From assembly GCA_947444785.1 (NCBI GenBank), contig CANFBG010000002.1, forward strand, positions 1 to 56,086: a DNA stretch of 56,086 bases, read 5' to 3'. Of this stretch, positions 8,265-16,931 are shown one piece after another. The notes under the pieces are model-generated. The model did no database searches. It was given only the letters and a program-made list of their open reading frames with translations, and was not told where the DNA came from. Source of the stretch: Microbacteriaceae bacterium (lineage in GTDB: Bacteria; Actinomycetota; Actinomycetes; Actinomycetales; Microbacteriaceae). The translations under genes were made by a program, and so were the position numbers. The first letter of the stretch is position 1. Each line of letters starts with the position of its first letter.

Positions 8265-9530
8265 TCACCGACGGCTGGGGGACCCATCGTGTTCGTGCAT
8301 TATGCCCAGGATGAGGGCGGATTGAAGGATCAATGCCTCCCGTGCACCCGTGGCATCCCAGCCGATGATTCCCGACACCCGTTTCAGGCGATACCGCACG
8401 GTATTCGGGTGAACGAACAGTTCCCGGGCCGTGGCTTCGAGGGAACGCCCGTTGTCCAGGTAGCACCAGAGGGTGGTCATCAACTCGGGGGACTGGTCCT
8501 GAAGGGGCCGATAGATCTTGTTGACCAGCGTCGAGCGGGCGAGCGGGTCACCGGCCAGCGCGCGCTCGGGCAGCAGGTCATCCGCAAACATCGGCCGGGG
8601 GGCGTTCCGCCAGGCCCGGGCCACGGCGAAGCCGGCCAGCGCGGCCTTGGCGCTGCGCGACGCATCCACCAGGCTCGCCACCTCGTGCCCCAGAACGAGG
8701 TGTCCGGGTCCGAAACCCGGCTCCAGCCGGTTGGCGATATCCATGAAGCTGAGCAATGGCGTGGCGGGGGAGCCGTCGGCGTCGGGCGAATCTGCCGCCT
8801 CTGTTTCGCCGTGCCCGGCTGCTGCCGTGCTCGCCGGATGCGATCGGCCGATCACGAGGACCAGCCGGCTTCCCTGTACTCCGATAAGCACGTCCGCCGC
8901 CAGGTGGCGGGCGGTGCGCCGAAGCTGGTCGACATCGAGCTGTCGCGGAGTGGTGCCCACCAGAACGCTGACCTCGCCGTGCCCGTGCCAGCCCAGTGCC
9001 GCTATCCGGCTGGGAAGTTCGTCGTCATACTCTCCGCTCAGGATCGAATCGACGACGAGCGCCTCGAGGCGGGCGTCCCAGAGCCCCCGTGCCTCGGCGG
9101 CCCGGGCGTAGACGTCGGCAGCGGCGAAGGCGATCTCACGGGAGTAGAGAAGGATTGCCTCCCGAAGTGGCCCCTCGGCATTCTTGACCCGCTCCTCGAC
9201 GACCTCCACGACGACGCGGATGAGCTGCAGCGTCTGCTGGAGGCTCACCGACCGAAGCAGCTCCCGGGGAGCGGCGCCGAACACATCCGCCGCTATCCAC
9301 GTGGTGGTGGTCGGGTCTTCGAACCACGTCATGAAGCTCTTGATGCCGGCCTGGGCTACGAGGCCGACCGCCGAACGACGACCCGGCGGCATGTCTCCGT
9401 ACCAGGGCAGGGTGGCATCGAGCTTCTTGATCGTGGCCGTGGCAAGCTCCCCCGAGATAGTGCGCAGCCACTGAAGTGTCTGCGCCTTATCCCGGGGGGC
9501 GGGGGCCACCCGATCGGCGGTGGAGGTCAT
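8265..9530 (-). CDS. fasR: FasR-like PucR-type regulator of fatty acid synthesis
   Basis: The product of 421 residues ends in a PucR-type helix-turn-helix (ARELFVHPNTVRYRLKRVSGIIGW, near residues 365-390). A long N-terminal helical region and a GGDEF-like central domain come before it. In Streptomyces and Mycobacterium the orthologue FasR activates fatty acid synthase genes and senses acyl-CoA. It sits directly upstream of fabD and 34 nt downstream of aceE on the same strand, the order known from other actinobacteria. GGAGG is absent, but ATG 9530 fits the family N-terminus. Confidence 0.88.
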   Translation of the reverse strand: MTSTADRVAPAPRDKAQTLQWLRTISGELATATIKKLDATLPWYGDMPPGRRSAVGLVAQAGIKSFMTWFEDPTTTTWIAADVFGAAPRELLRSVSLQQTLQLIRVVVEVVEERVKNAEGPLREAILLYSREIAFAAADVYARAAEARGLWDARLEALVVDSILSGEYDDELPSRIAALGWHGHGEVSVLVGTTPRQLDVDQLRRTARHLAADVLIGVQGSRLVLVIGRSHPASTAAAGHGETEAADSPDADGSPATPLLSFMDIANRLEPGFGPGHLVLGHEVASLVDASRSAKAALAGFAVARAWRNAPRPMFADDLLPERALAGDPLARSTLVNKIYRPLQDQSPELMTTLWCYLDNGRSLEATARELFVHPNTVRYRLKRVSGIIGWDATGAREALILQSALILGIMHEHDGSPSRR

Positions 9531-9564
9531 CGTTGAGTTCCCGAGGGGCCGTTGTGGTTCCGGA

Positions 9565-12291
9565 TCAGCTCTCGCCGCCTGCGGAACCGGAGGTTCCCGC
9601 CGTCACATCGTTCAGGCGGTACTTCTCGATCGCCCAGGCTGGAGCCTGTGCATCGACCTCGCCGCGGGCGGCCAGCTGCTCCAACGTGCGAACAACGACC
9701 GACGGTCCGTCGATCTTGAAGAAGCGACGTGCGGCTGCCCGAGTGTCTGAGAAGCCGAAGTCATCGGCGCCCAGGGTGGCGTACTCACCGGGAACGAACT
9801 GGCGGATCTGGTCGGAGACCGAGTGCATGAAGTCGGTGACGGCGACGAACGGGCCGGCCGCCGAGCCCAGCTTCTCGGTGACGTAGGGAACCGCCTTGTC
9901 TGCATTGGGGTTGAGGAAGTTGTGCTCCTCGGCCCGCAGGCCGTCGCGACGAAGCTCGGTCCAGGACGTGACGCTCCAGACATCGGCGGAGACGCCCCAG
10001 TCGTTCGCGAGCAGCGCCTGGGCCTCCAGCGCCCACGGCACAGCAACACCCGAGGCGAGGATCTGGGCCTTGGGTCCCTGAATGGTGCCGTCCTTGAGCT
10101 TGTAGATGCCCTTGACGACGCCATCGACGTCGAGGCCCTCGGGCTCGGCGGGCTGCGCGTGCGGCTCGTTGTAGACCGTGATGTAGTACATGACGTTCGG
10201 GTCGGGGTGCGTATCCCCGTACATCCGCTCGAGACCGCTTCTCACGATGTGGTTGATCTCGTAGCCGTAGGCGGGGTCATACGAGATGACCGCCGGGTTC
10301 GTGGCAGCGAGCACGTGCGAGTGTCCGTCGGCGTGCTGGAGGCCCTCACCGGTCAGGGTGGTGCGACCGGCCGTTGCGCCGATGATGAAACCGCGGGCCA
10401 TCTGGTCCCCGGCTGCCCACATGGCGTCGCCCGTGCGCTGGAAGCCGAACATCGAGTAGAACACGTAGATCGGGATCAGGGGCTCGCCCTGGGTCGAGTA
10501 CGAGGTGCCGACGGCGGTGAAGGCCGCGAACGCACCGGCCTCGTTGATGCCGACGTGCATGATCGTGCCCTGGGGGCTCTCCTTGTACGCCAGCAGCAGG
10601 TCGCGGTCGACCGACACGTAGTTCTGGCCCTTGGGGTTGTAGATCTTCGCGCTCGGGAAGAACGCGTCCATGCCAAAGGTGCGCGCCTCGTCGGGGATGA
10701 TCGGCACGATGCGGTGGCCGAAGTCCTTGGCCCGGGTGAGGTCCTTCAACAGACGCACGAACGCCATGGTCGTGGCGATCTCCTGCGTTCCGGAGCCCTT
10801 CTTCAATGTCTGGTAGGCCGAGTCGTCCGGCAGGTTGACCTGCTGGTACTTCGTGCGACGCTCCGGGAGATAGCCGCCGAGCTCGCGCCGACGCTCATGC
10901 ATGTACTCGATTGCCTCGTCGCCCGCGCCGGGGTTGAAGTACGGCGGCAGGTACGGGTTCTCTTCGAGCTGGCTGTCCGTGATCGGGATGCGCAGCTCGT
11001 CGCGGAAGTCCTTAAGGTTCTGAAGGGTCATCTTCTTCATCTGGTGGGTCGCGTTCCGACCCTCGAAGCTCTTGCCCAGGCCGTAGCCCTTGATGGTGTG
11101 GGCAAGGATGACGGTGGGCTGGCCCTTGTGCTCGGCCGCGGCCTTGAACGCTGCGTAGACCTTGCGGTAGTCGTGGCCGCCTCGCTTGAGGTTCCAGATC
11201 TTCTCGTCGGAGTAGTCCTCGACCAGCTTCAGGGCGCGCTCGTCGCGACCGAAGAAGTTATCGCGGACGTAGCCGCCGTTCTCGGTCTTGTACGTCTGGA
11301 AGTCGCCATCCGGTGTGGTGTTCATCAGGTTGCGGAGGGCGCCGTCGGTATCGGCGTCGAGCAGCGAGTCCCACTCGCGGCCCCAGATGACCTTGATGAC
11401 GTTCCAGCCGGCACCGCGGAAGAAGCTCTCGAGCTCCTGGATGATCTTGCCGTTGCCGCGCACCGGGCCGTCGAGGCGCTGAAGGTTGCAGTTGATGACG
11501 AAGTTGAGGTTGTCGAGGCCGTCGTTGGCGGCGACCTGAAGCTGGCCGCGGCTCTCGACCTCGTCCATCTCGCCGTCACCCAAGAACGCCCAGACCTGCT
11601 GGTCGGACGCATCCTTGATGCCACGGTTCGTGACGTACTTGTTCAGGTGCGCCTGATAGATCGCGTTGATCGGGCCGATGCCCATGGAGACCGTCGGGAA
11701 CTGCCAGAAGTCAGGCATCAGGCGGGGGTGCGGGTACGACGAGAGTCCGCCGCCGGCGTGGGACTTCTCCTGGCGGAATCCGTCGAGCTGGTCTGCCGAG
11801 AGCCGGCCCTCGAGGAATGCCCGGGCGTAGGTGCCGGGGGAGGCGTGTCCCTGAACGAAGATCTGGTCGCCGCCGGACGCGTGGTCCTGGCCGCGGAAGA
11901 AGTGGTTGAAGCCGACCTCATACAGCGAGGCGGAGGAGGCGTAGGTCGAGATGTGCCCGCCGACGCCGATGCCGGGGCGCTGGGCGCGGTGCACGAGAAC
12001 GGCGGCGTTCCAGCGGATCCACGCACGGTAGCGGCGCTCGATCTCCTCGTTGCCGGGGAACAGGGGTTCGTTCTCCGTGGCAATCGTGTTGATGTAGTCA
12101 GTGGTGGGCACCATCGGCACGCCGAGGTGAAGCTCCTTCGACCGCTTGAGCAGGCTCAGCATGATGTCCCGGGCCCGTTCGTGGCCCTGGGCGGCGACGA
12201 GCGCGTCGAGCGACTCGTTCCACTCAGCAGTCTCGGCGGGATCGGAATCGATGTGATTCGCGGAATAAGGATCCTGGTCGTTGACGGACAA
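9565..12291 (-). CDS. aceE: Pyruvate dehydrogenase E1 component, homodimeric type
   Basis: AceE decarboxylates pyruvate with thiamine diphosphate and acetylates the E2 lipoyl group. This 908-residue protein has the ThDP/Mg motif, GDGEMDE through [10 protein letters not shown], near residues 230-265 and the transketolase-like second domain. Length agrees with single-chain E1 (~890-920). The start is assigned to TTG 12291 ([13 protein letters not shown]), with AGAGG 6 nt upstream; the frame continues upstream through the tandem operator and is not credible as coding. The E2 and E3 genes lie 17-20 kb away in this window. Confidence 0.95.
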   Translation of the reverse strand: MSVNDQDPYSANHIDSDPAETAEWNESLDALVAAQGHERARDIMLSLLKRSKELHLGVPMVPTTDYINTIATENEPLFPGNEEIERRYRAWIRWNAAVLVHRAQRPGIGVGGHISTYASSASLYEVGFNHFFRGQDHASGGDQIFVQGHASPGTYARAFLEGRLSADQLDGFRQEKSHAGGGLSSYPHPRLMPDFWQFPTVSMGIGPINAIYQAHLNKYVTNRGIKDASDQQVWAFLGDGEMDEVESRGQLQVAANDGLDNLNFVINCNLQRLDGPVRGNGKIIQELESFFRGAGWNVIKVIWGREWDSLLDADTDGALRNLMNTTPDGDFQTYKTENGGYVRDNFFGRDERALKLVEDYSDEKIWNLKRGGHDYRKVYAAFKAAAEHKGQPTVILAHTIKGYGLGKSFEGRNATHQMKKMTLQNLKDFRDELRIPITDSQLEENPYLPPYFNPGAGDEAIEYMHERRRELGGYLPERRTKYQQVNLPDDSAYQTLKKGSGTQEIATTMAFVRLLKDLTRAKDFGHRIVPIIPDEARTFGMDAFFPSAKIYNPKGQNYVSVDRDLLLAYKESPQGTIMHVGINEAGAFAAFTAVGTSYSTQGEPLIPIYVFYSMFGFQRTGDAMWAAGDQMARGFIIGATAGRTTLTGEGLQHADGHSHVLAATNPAVISYDPAYGYEINHIVRSGLERMYGDTHPDPNVMYYITVYNEPHAQPAEPEGLDVDGVVKGIYKLKDGTIQGPKAQILASGVAVPWALEAQALLANDWGVSADVWSVTSWTELRRDGLRAEEHNFLNPNADKAVPYVTEKLGSAAGPFVAVTDFMHSVSDQIRQFVPGEYATLGADDFGFSDTRAAARRFFKIDGPSVVVRTLEQLAARGEVDAQAPAWAIEKYRLNDVTAGTSGSAGGES

Positions 12292-12301
12292 CGTCGACCT
12301 C

Positions 12302-12333
12302 TTTCTGTGGTGGCAGATTTCTGTGGTGACAGA
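12302..12333. promoter_or_regulatory. Tandem 16-bp palindromic repeats upstream of aceE
   Basis: TTTCTGTGGTGGCAGA (12302-12317) is followed immediately by TTTCTGTGGTGACAGA (12318-12333). Each contains an inverted repeat TCTGT-n4-RCAGA, perfect in the second copy. They lie 11-42 nt upstream of the aceE TTG start, between a CGTGAA/TTCACG repeat (12340-12359) and the ribosome site. Two in-phase sites suggest cooperative binding of a dimeric repressor. Confidence 0.55.
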
Positions 12334-12548
12334 TCTCATCGTGAAGCGTTCTGTTCACGGAGTGTGCGCTGCAGGAGAGGGGGTTGTGTCCGATCCACGC
12401 CGCGCGCACCGGACATAAGCCTAGTGAATGATCCTGTGACGCGTTCGTTACCCGGTTGGTCTCGGGCGTCGCGCGGGCGTAGTATCAGAAATCGCTTCGG
12501 CCGGAAACCCGGTTACCGGGGGTAGGTGCCAGTATCTGGCGGGATGGA

Positions 12549-13034
12549 ATGGTAGTGACTATGGCTTTGGAGAATGACACCCGTGCTCCTGACTTCGCGT
12601 TGCCCAACCAGTTCGGCGAGGATGTGCAGCTCAGCGAGTTCCGGGGCAAGAAGGCCGTAGCCCTCGTCTTCTTCCCGCTTGCGTTCACGGGAACCTGCAC
12701 GGGGGAGCTGTGCGAGCTGCGCGACAACCTCGCCATGTTCCAGGACGGCTCGGTCGAACTTCTAGGCATCTCGGTAGACAACAAGGCCTCGCTCCGCGCC
12801 TGGGCCGACGTGGAGGGCTACACCTTCGACCTGCTGGCCGACTTCTGGCCCCATGGCGCCGTCGCGAAGGAATACGGCGTCTTCCTCGAGGAGAAGGGAT
12901 TCGCCAACCGCGCGACCTTCATCATCGACATCGACGGCATCATCCGCGCGAGCTTCATCACCGCCCCGGGCGAGGCGCGATCGATCGAGGCGTACAAGGC
13001 GGCGCTCGAGGAGATCTCGACCACGTCGGTCTAG
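12549..13034 (+). CDS. ahpE: Peroxiredoxin, AhpE/PrxQ type
   Basis: Thiol peroxidase of 161 residues that reduces hydroperoxides and peroxynitrite in the cytosol. The core is VFFPLAFTGTCTGELCELRD: the peroxidatic Cys50 in the PxxxTxxC motif, plus a second Cys55 five positions on. The mycobacterial AhpE has Asp at the second position and is 1-Cys. The Cx4C spacing here is that of PrxQ/BCP enzymes, which form an internal disulfide. ATG 12549 has a weak purine stretch upstream; ATG 12561 (MALENDTRAPDF) is an equally good start. Divergent from aceE. Confidence 0.9.
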   Translation: MVVTMALENDTRAPDFALPNQFGEDVQLSEFRGKKAVALVFFPLAFTGTCTGELCELRDNLAMFQDGSVELLGISVDNKASLRAWADVEGYTFDLLADFWPHGAVAKEYGVFLEEKGFANRATFIIDIDGIIRASFITAPGEARSIEAYKAALEEISTTSV

Positions 13035-13738
13035 GCGAGGATGTTCACGCTTCGGGCGATCACGAGGGCCAGGATCACGAAGCCCGCCGCGGACTGAAGC
13101 CCCATCAAGAGCTTTGCCCGGTGGGACAGCGGCATCGTGTCCGTCGGGCTGAATGCCATGGAGTTCGTCAGGGACACATAGAGGTAGTCCACGAACTGCG
13201 GAACCCAGTCGCCCTTGATCGATGAGCCGATGGCCACCTCCGGAGTCGCGTCGTGGTCTTCGTCCTGGGGGAATCTGAAGTCGGCCGCCCGGATCTCGGT
13301 CCGGGACAGGCGATGCCGGTCGACCGGGCCGCCGCGGTCAAGCTCCCAGAAGAGCAGCGCGAAGCCGATGACGTTCGTGCCCCAGACCTCTAGGGCGGTG
13401 AGCAGCAGTTCCGGTCCGGGATGGACGCCCACGACGAGTGCACGCACCAAGAGCACGAGCGCGACCTGGTTGGTGATGGTGATCAGGATGACGAGCCCGA
13501 CCGTCAGCCAGCGACTGATTCGGGTCTGTCTCGTGAGTCTCTGCGGATTCAGGATGATGACCGGGATCACCAGCAGGATCACCATGCCGATCACCACGAA
13601 GCGCGTCCAGCCGAGGATCGAGCCCGGCAGAAGCACATAGACGGCCAGAACAACGGCGAGGGCAAGGGTCGCGGCCCACCGGTGCTCGGCCCGTCTTTGA
13701 CGGCCGTTCACTCGGCCTCCGCTGGTCAAAATGGACAT
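13031..13738 (-). CDS. DUF1345-like membrane protein with channel-like C-terminus
   Basis: The 235-residue protein has about five hydrophobic segments: residues ~22-42, 45-62, 78-100, 108-135 and 212-234. The end, QFVDYLYVSLTNSMAFSPTDTMPLSHRAK followed by a final membrane helix (pieces quoted here exceed neither domain), resembles the pore-helix/filter/outer-helix layout of two-TM K+ channels. The TVGYGD filter is replaced by SMAFSPTD, as in DUF1345 proteins. Function is unknown. A -10 TACACT (13746-13751, read on the minus strand) lies 7 nt before the ATG, suggesting a leaderless mRNA. The stop overlaps that of the peroxiredoxin by 4 nt. Confidence 0.7.
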   Translation of the reverse strand: MSILTSGGRVNGRQRRAEHRWAATLALAVVLAVYVLLPGSILGWTRFVVIGMVILLVIPVIILNPQRLTRQTRISRWLTVGLVILITITNQVALVLLVRALVVGVHPGPELLLTALEVWGTNVIGFALLFWELDRGGPVDRHRLSRTEIRAADFRFPQDEDHDATPEVAIGSSIKGDWVPQFVDYLYVSLTNSMAFSPTDTMPLSHRAKLLMGLQSAAGFVILALVIARSVNILA

Positions 13739-13806
13739 AGTGGCGAGTGTAAACCTGTAAAGTGGTGTCCGCGCCGATTGGCGCGCCTGTCCCGCCAGCC
13801 GGGCCA

Positions 13807-13879
13807 GGGCCTTTAGCTCAGTTGGTAGAGCGCCACGTTTACACCGTGGATGTCATCGGTTCGAGCCCGGTAGGGCCCA
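13807..13879 (+). tRNA. tRNA-Val (anticodon UAC)
   Basis: The 73-nt cloverleaf has acceptor stem GGGCCTT/AGGGCCC, a D arm with AGTTGGTA, the anticodon stem CCACG/CGTGG with loop TTTACAC (anticodon TAC, reading GUA), a T arm with GGTTCGAGC and discriminator A. CCA is not encoded. A TAAAGT at 13758-13763 is a possible -10. Confidence 0.97.
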
Positions 13880-13912
13880 CATAAATTGTCGTCGTGGGGG
13901 TGGGGGTTTTTC

Positions 13913-14827
13913 GTGCCTCGTGAAAGCGTGACCGTCGTCCGTCCCCGACTCGGTGCGGTCTTCATCCTCGTCGCGGGAAGCCTATGGGCAACCACCGGCA
14001 CGACCGCAAGTTTTCTGCCGGTCGGCGTCAGCCCCCTGGCCACCGGGGCGGCCTCGTTCATCCTCGGCAGCCTGCTGCTCTTTACGACATCCCTGTCGCC
14101 CTCGCTTGCGGTCCTGGCCGTGTCGGGACTTCGCATCCGCATCGCTGTGTCCGCGCTTGCCGTGGCCGTCTTTCCCCTGGCCTTCTACAGCTCGATGAAC
14201 CTCGCCGGCGTGGCGGTCGGAACCGTCGTGACCGTCGGCAGCGCACCCATCTTCGCCGCGGCCTTGGAGGGTGCCGTCTCTCGTCGCCGGCCGCGCCTGA
14301 GATGGCTGGCAGCATCCGGCGCGGCGGTGCTGGGCGTGCTGCTCCTCGCGCTGAGCGGCCTCATCGAGGGCCCGGCCGGGCGAACCGGCGCAGGGGCGGC
14401 AGAGGTTCCCGGGGGAGTCCTGCTCGGCCTGCTGGCAGGATTCGCCTATGCCTTCTATACGTTCGAGTCCCGACGCCTGATCACCGAGGGCCAGTCATCG
14501 AGGGGCGTGTTCGGTGCGATGTGCGTCGTGGCCGCGGTGCTGCTGCTGCCGGTCCTCGTGAGTGTCGGGGAGCCGCTTCTTCAATCCCCCCTGACGATCG
14601 GAATCGTGGGCTATCTCGCCCTGGGGCCGATGTTCGCCGCGTACCTGTTCTTCGGAGCGGGTCTCCGCTCGACGTCCAGCAGCACAGCGACGATCCTGAC
14701 CCTGATCGAACCGGTCGTCGCCACGATCCTCGCGATCCTCGTCGTGGGTGAGCGACTTGCCCTTCTTGGCTGGGCGGGCCTTGCATTCATCCTTGTCGGC
14801 GTGACCGTCATCCTCGTCGGCGGATAG
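13913..14827 (+). CDS. EamA-family (DMT) transporter
   Basis: The protein of about 304 residues has ten predicted membrane helices arranged as two EamA repeats. The first starts GAVFILVAGSLWATTGTTASF and the second GVLLGLLAGFAYAFYTFESRRL. The last helices contain LIEPVVATILAILVVGERL, a hallmark of EamA exporters. It would export a small metabolite or amino acid across the cytoplasmic membrane, substrate unknown. GTG 13913 is chosen because a G-rich purine run lies 7-16 nt upstream. TTG 13886 and GTG 13928 are alternatives. Confidence 0.88.
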   Translation: MPRESVTVVRPRLGAVFILVAGSLWATTGTTASFLPVGVSPLATGAASFILGSLLLFTTSLSPSLAVLAVSGLRIRIAVSALAVAVFPLAFYSSMNLAGVAVGTVVTVGSAPIFAAALEGAVSRRRPRLRWLAASGAAVLGVLLLALSGLIEGPAGRTGAGAAEVPGGVLLGLLAGFAYAFYTFESRRLITEGQSSRGVFGAMCVVAAVLLLPVLVSVGEPLLQSPLTIGIVGYLALGPMFAAYLFFGAGLRSTSSSTATILTLIEPVVATILAILVVGERLALLGWAGLAFILVGVTVILVGG

Positions 14828-14836
14828 GCTGGGCGC

Positions 14837-15655
14837 GTGTCTTATACGCTCAGGGAACTCAACGCGGCGATCGAGAGCCTCTGGCCGAGCGAGCATGCCG
14901 CCGGCTGGGATCGGCCCGGAATCACCGTCGGTTCCCTGGCTGATTCAATCTCCTCGGTACACCTGGCCGTCGATGCCGTTGACGAGAGCATCGACGAGGC
15001 GCTGGCTCGGGGTGCAGACGCCCTTCTGGTGCATCATCCCCTTCTGCTGCGCGGGGTAACCACGGTCGCCGGAGACACCTACAAAGGCGCGATGATCACG
15101 AAGCTCATCCGAGGCGGATGCGCGTTGATCGGCGCCCACACGAACGCCGACATCGTCGCCGACGGCGTCTCAGACGTATTCGCGCAGCGGCTGGGCCTGA
15201 AGGAGGCGACCCCGATCGTTCCCGGTGCCCTCCCCGGAACCGGCACGGGTCGCGTCGGGGAGCTCCCAGAGCCCATGACCCTCGGGCGCCTGGCGCGAAA
15301 ACTCGCCGAGATCCTTCCGGCGACGGCGACCGGGATCCGCGTGGCGGGGCCCTACGACACCGTCGTCTCCCGGGTCGCGCTGTGTGGCGGCGCCGGCGAC
15401 TCTCTCCTTTTCGAGCCGGCGGTCATCGCCGCCGACGTCTTCATCACCGCCGATCTCAGGCACCATCCCGCCTCAGAGGCCAGAGAACGCGCGCTACTCG
15501 GTGCCGGGCCAGCACTCATCGACGTGTCACACTGGGCGAGCGAATGGCTCTGGCTCGAGGTCGCAGCCGAGAAACTCAGCGCGGCCCTGCCCGGGCTTGC
15601 CGTCTCGGTCAGTGAACTCCGCACCGACCCCTGGGACTTCGTCGTCACGCAGTAG
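14837..15655 (+). CDS. Nif3-like dinuclear metal-centre protein
   Basis: The 272-residue protein belongs to the NIF3/YbgI family (GTP cyclohydrolase I type 2 homologues). Metal ligands are visible in DALLVHHPLLLRG, in LIGAHTNADI and near the end in LIDVSHWASEWLWLE. The molecular role of this family is not settled. Family hexamers bind two metal ions per subunit. TAGGCT, overlapping the previous stop codon, lies 6 nt before the GTG start, indicating leaderless transcription. The zinc-ribbon gene that usually follows Nif3 in actinobacteria is next. Confidence 0.92.
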   Translation: MSYTLRELNAAIESLWPSEHAAGWDRPGITVGSLADSISSVHLAVDAVDESIDEALARGADALLVHHPLLLRGVTTVAGDTYKGAMITKLIRGGCALIGAHTNADIVADGVSDVFAQRLGLKEATPIVPGALPGTGTGRVGELPEPMTLGRLARKLAEILPATATGIRVAGPYDTVVSRVALCGGAGDSLLFEPAVIAADVFITADLRHHPASEARERALLGAGPALIDVSHWASEWLWLEVAAEKLSAALPGLAVSVSELRTDPWDFVVTQ

Positions 15656-15740
15656 CCGTTCCCCGGCCGGCACCACCCCAACAACTCAACACAGTCAGCG
15701 GCCCGACCCGGCCCGAATCTCACGTTTTCGAAAGGCACCA

Positions 15741-16475
15741 ATGAAGGCTCCAGCATCTGAGCAGCTCATCCTCCTGGATCTCCAGGCGGCAGACACCCGT
15801 CTGAACCAGCTCACGCACGCCGTTCGAACGCTGCCGCAGGCGGTCGCGCTCACGGCCCTGCGACAGGAGACCTCCAACGCCCGGGCCCTGGCCACATCGA
15901 TCCGGGGCGAACTCGAAGACACCAAGATCGAGGTCGCGCGTCTCGAGAACGACGCCGTGACGGTCGCTGCCCGAATCCAGCGTGATCGCGACCTGCTGCT
16001 CTCAAGCTCCAACCCCAAGGAGATCCAGGGCCTCGAGCATGAGCTCAATTCCCTGCTGAAGCGCCAGAGCGACCTGGAGGACATCGAACTGACGGTCATG
16101 GAGCGCCAGGAGGAGATCGAGGGTCGCTTCTCCGGTGCCGCGGGCCGGCTTGACGACCTGGTGGTTCGCGAGGCGGGTCTCCTTGCCGAGCGCGACGTGC
16201 GCCTCGGCCAGCTGAACCGGGAGATCGGGAACCTGACCGCCAGTCGGGCGAGAATTGCAGGCAAGGTCAGCGAGCCCCTCCTGGCGCTCTACGACAAGCA
16301 GCGGGAGCGCTACGGCGTCGGCGCCGCCCTCCTGACGCGTGGCATCTCCGGCGGCAGCCACGTTGCCCTGCACGAGTCAGACCTGCAGGCGATTCGCGCC
16401 GCGGCGCCCGACGACGTCGTGCTCTGCCCCGACAGCAACTGCATTCTTGTGCGCACCGACGAGTCGGGGCTGTAG
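15741..16475 (+). CDS. Coiled-coil protein of the C4 zinc-ribbon family with a degenerate ribbon
   Basis: This protein of 244 residues has a long helical coiled coil (~15-180) and a short C-terminal domain related to the zinc-ribbon proteins that follow Nif3 genes in actinobacteria. The family end normally carries two CxxC knuckles. Here the first is GISGGSHVAL (201-210, no Cys) and the second reads LCPDSNCILVR (Cys229 and Cys234, spacing x4). Zinc binding in the standard mode is therefore unlikely. AAAGG lies 7 nt before ATG 15741. The function is unknown; homologues have been suggested to act with nucleic acids or nucleotide-binding partners. Confidence 0.85.
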   Translation: MKAPASEQLILLDLQAADTRLNQLTHAVRTLPQAVALTALRQETSNARALATSIRGELEDTKIEVARLENDAVTVAARIQRDRDLLLSSSNPKEIQGLEHELNSLLKRQSDLEDIELTVMERQEEIEGRFSGAAGRLDDLVVREAGLLAERDVRLGQLNREIGNLTASRARIAGKVSEPLLALYDKQRERYGVGAALLTRGISGGSHVALHESDLQAIRAAAPDDVVLCPDSNCILVRTDESGL

Positions 16476-16501
16476 CTCGCCGCCTGACGGATATGCTGGA
16501 T

Positions 16502-16908
16502 GTGAATGGGTCGGTGAGACGGCCGCGTCATCGGAACATGCCCCTCGGGGCATGCAACGGTGCCGAGGAACGTCCGGGCTCCGCAGAGCAGGACGGTGGG
16601 TAACACCCACCCGGGGCAACCCGCGAGAACAGTGCCACAGAAAATAGACCGCCCGGAATTTCGATTCCGGGTAAGGGTGAAAAGGTGGTGTAAGAGACCA
16701 CCAGAGGCCAGGGTGACCTGGCCTGCTAGGTAAACCTCGTCCGGAGCAAGGTCAGACAGGGTGCGATTAGGCTGCTCGCCTAGTTCCCGGGTAGACCGCT
16801 AGAGGGCTGCGGCAACGTAGTCCCGAGATAGATGGCCGTTGATGAGGAATTCCGCCGCGAGGCGGGAGGAATCTGGACAGAACCCGGCGTACGGCCGGCC
16901 CATTCACA
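16502..16908 (+). ncRNA. rnpB: RNase P RNA, bacterial type A
   Basis: This is the catalytic RNA of RNase P, which trims tRNA 5' ends. GTGAATGGG at the 5' end pairs with CCATTCAC at 16901-16908 (P1). The conserved core is recognisable: GAGGAACGTCCGGGCTCC near 16563, CAGAGCAGGACGGTGGGTAA, ACAGAAAATAGACCGCC and the AGAACCCGGCGTACGG near the 3' end. TATGCT at 16492-16497 is a well-placed -10. Apparent reading frames across it are incidental. Confidence 0.97.
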
Positions 16909-16931
16909 CCCCGCCTGCCTCCTGGGCAACC

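Noticed and set aside
7212-9536. Long open frame on the plus strand opposite fabD and fasR
   Set aside because: High GC leaves antisense frames open; composition is Gly/Arg-rich with no recognisable domain, and the minus strand has the clear genes.
9823-12525. 900-codon open frame antisense to aceE
   Set aside because: It mirrors aceE codon positions, has no known domain, and aceE is unmistakable.
16502-16908. Short open frames across rnpB
   Set aside because: The RNase P RNA core and P1 pairing explain the region, and the frames have no start signals or similarity.
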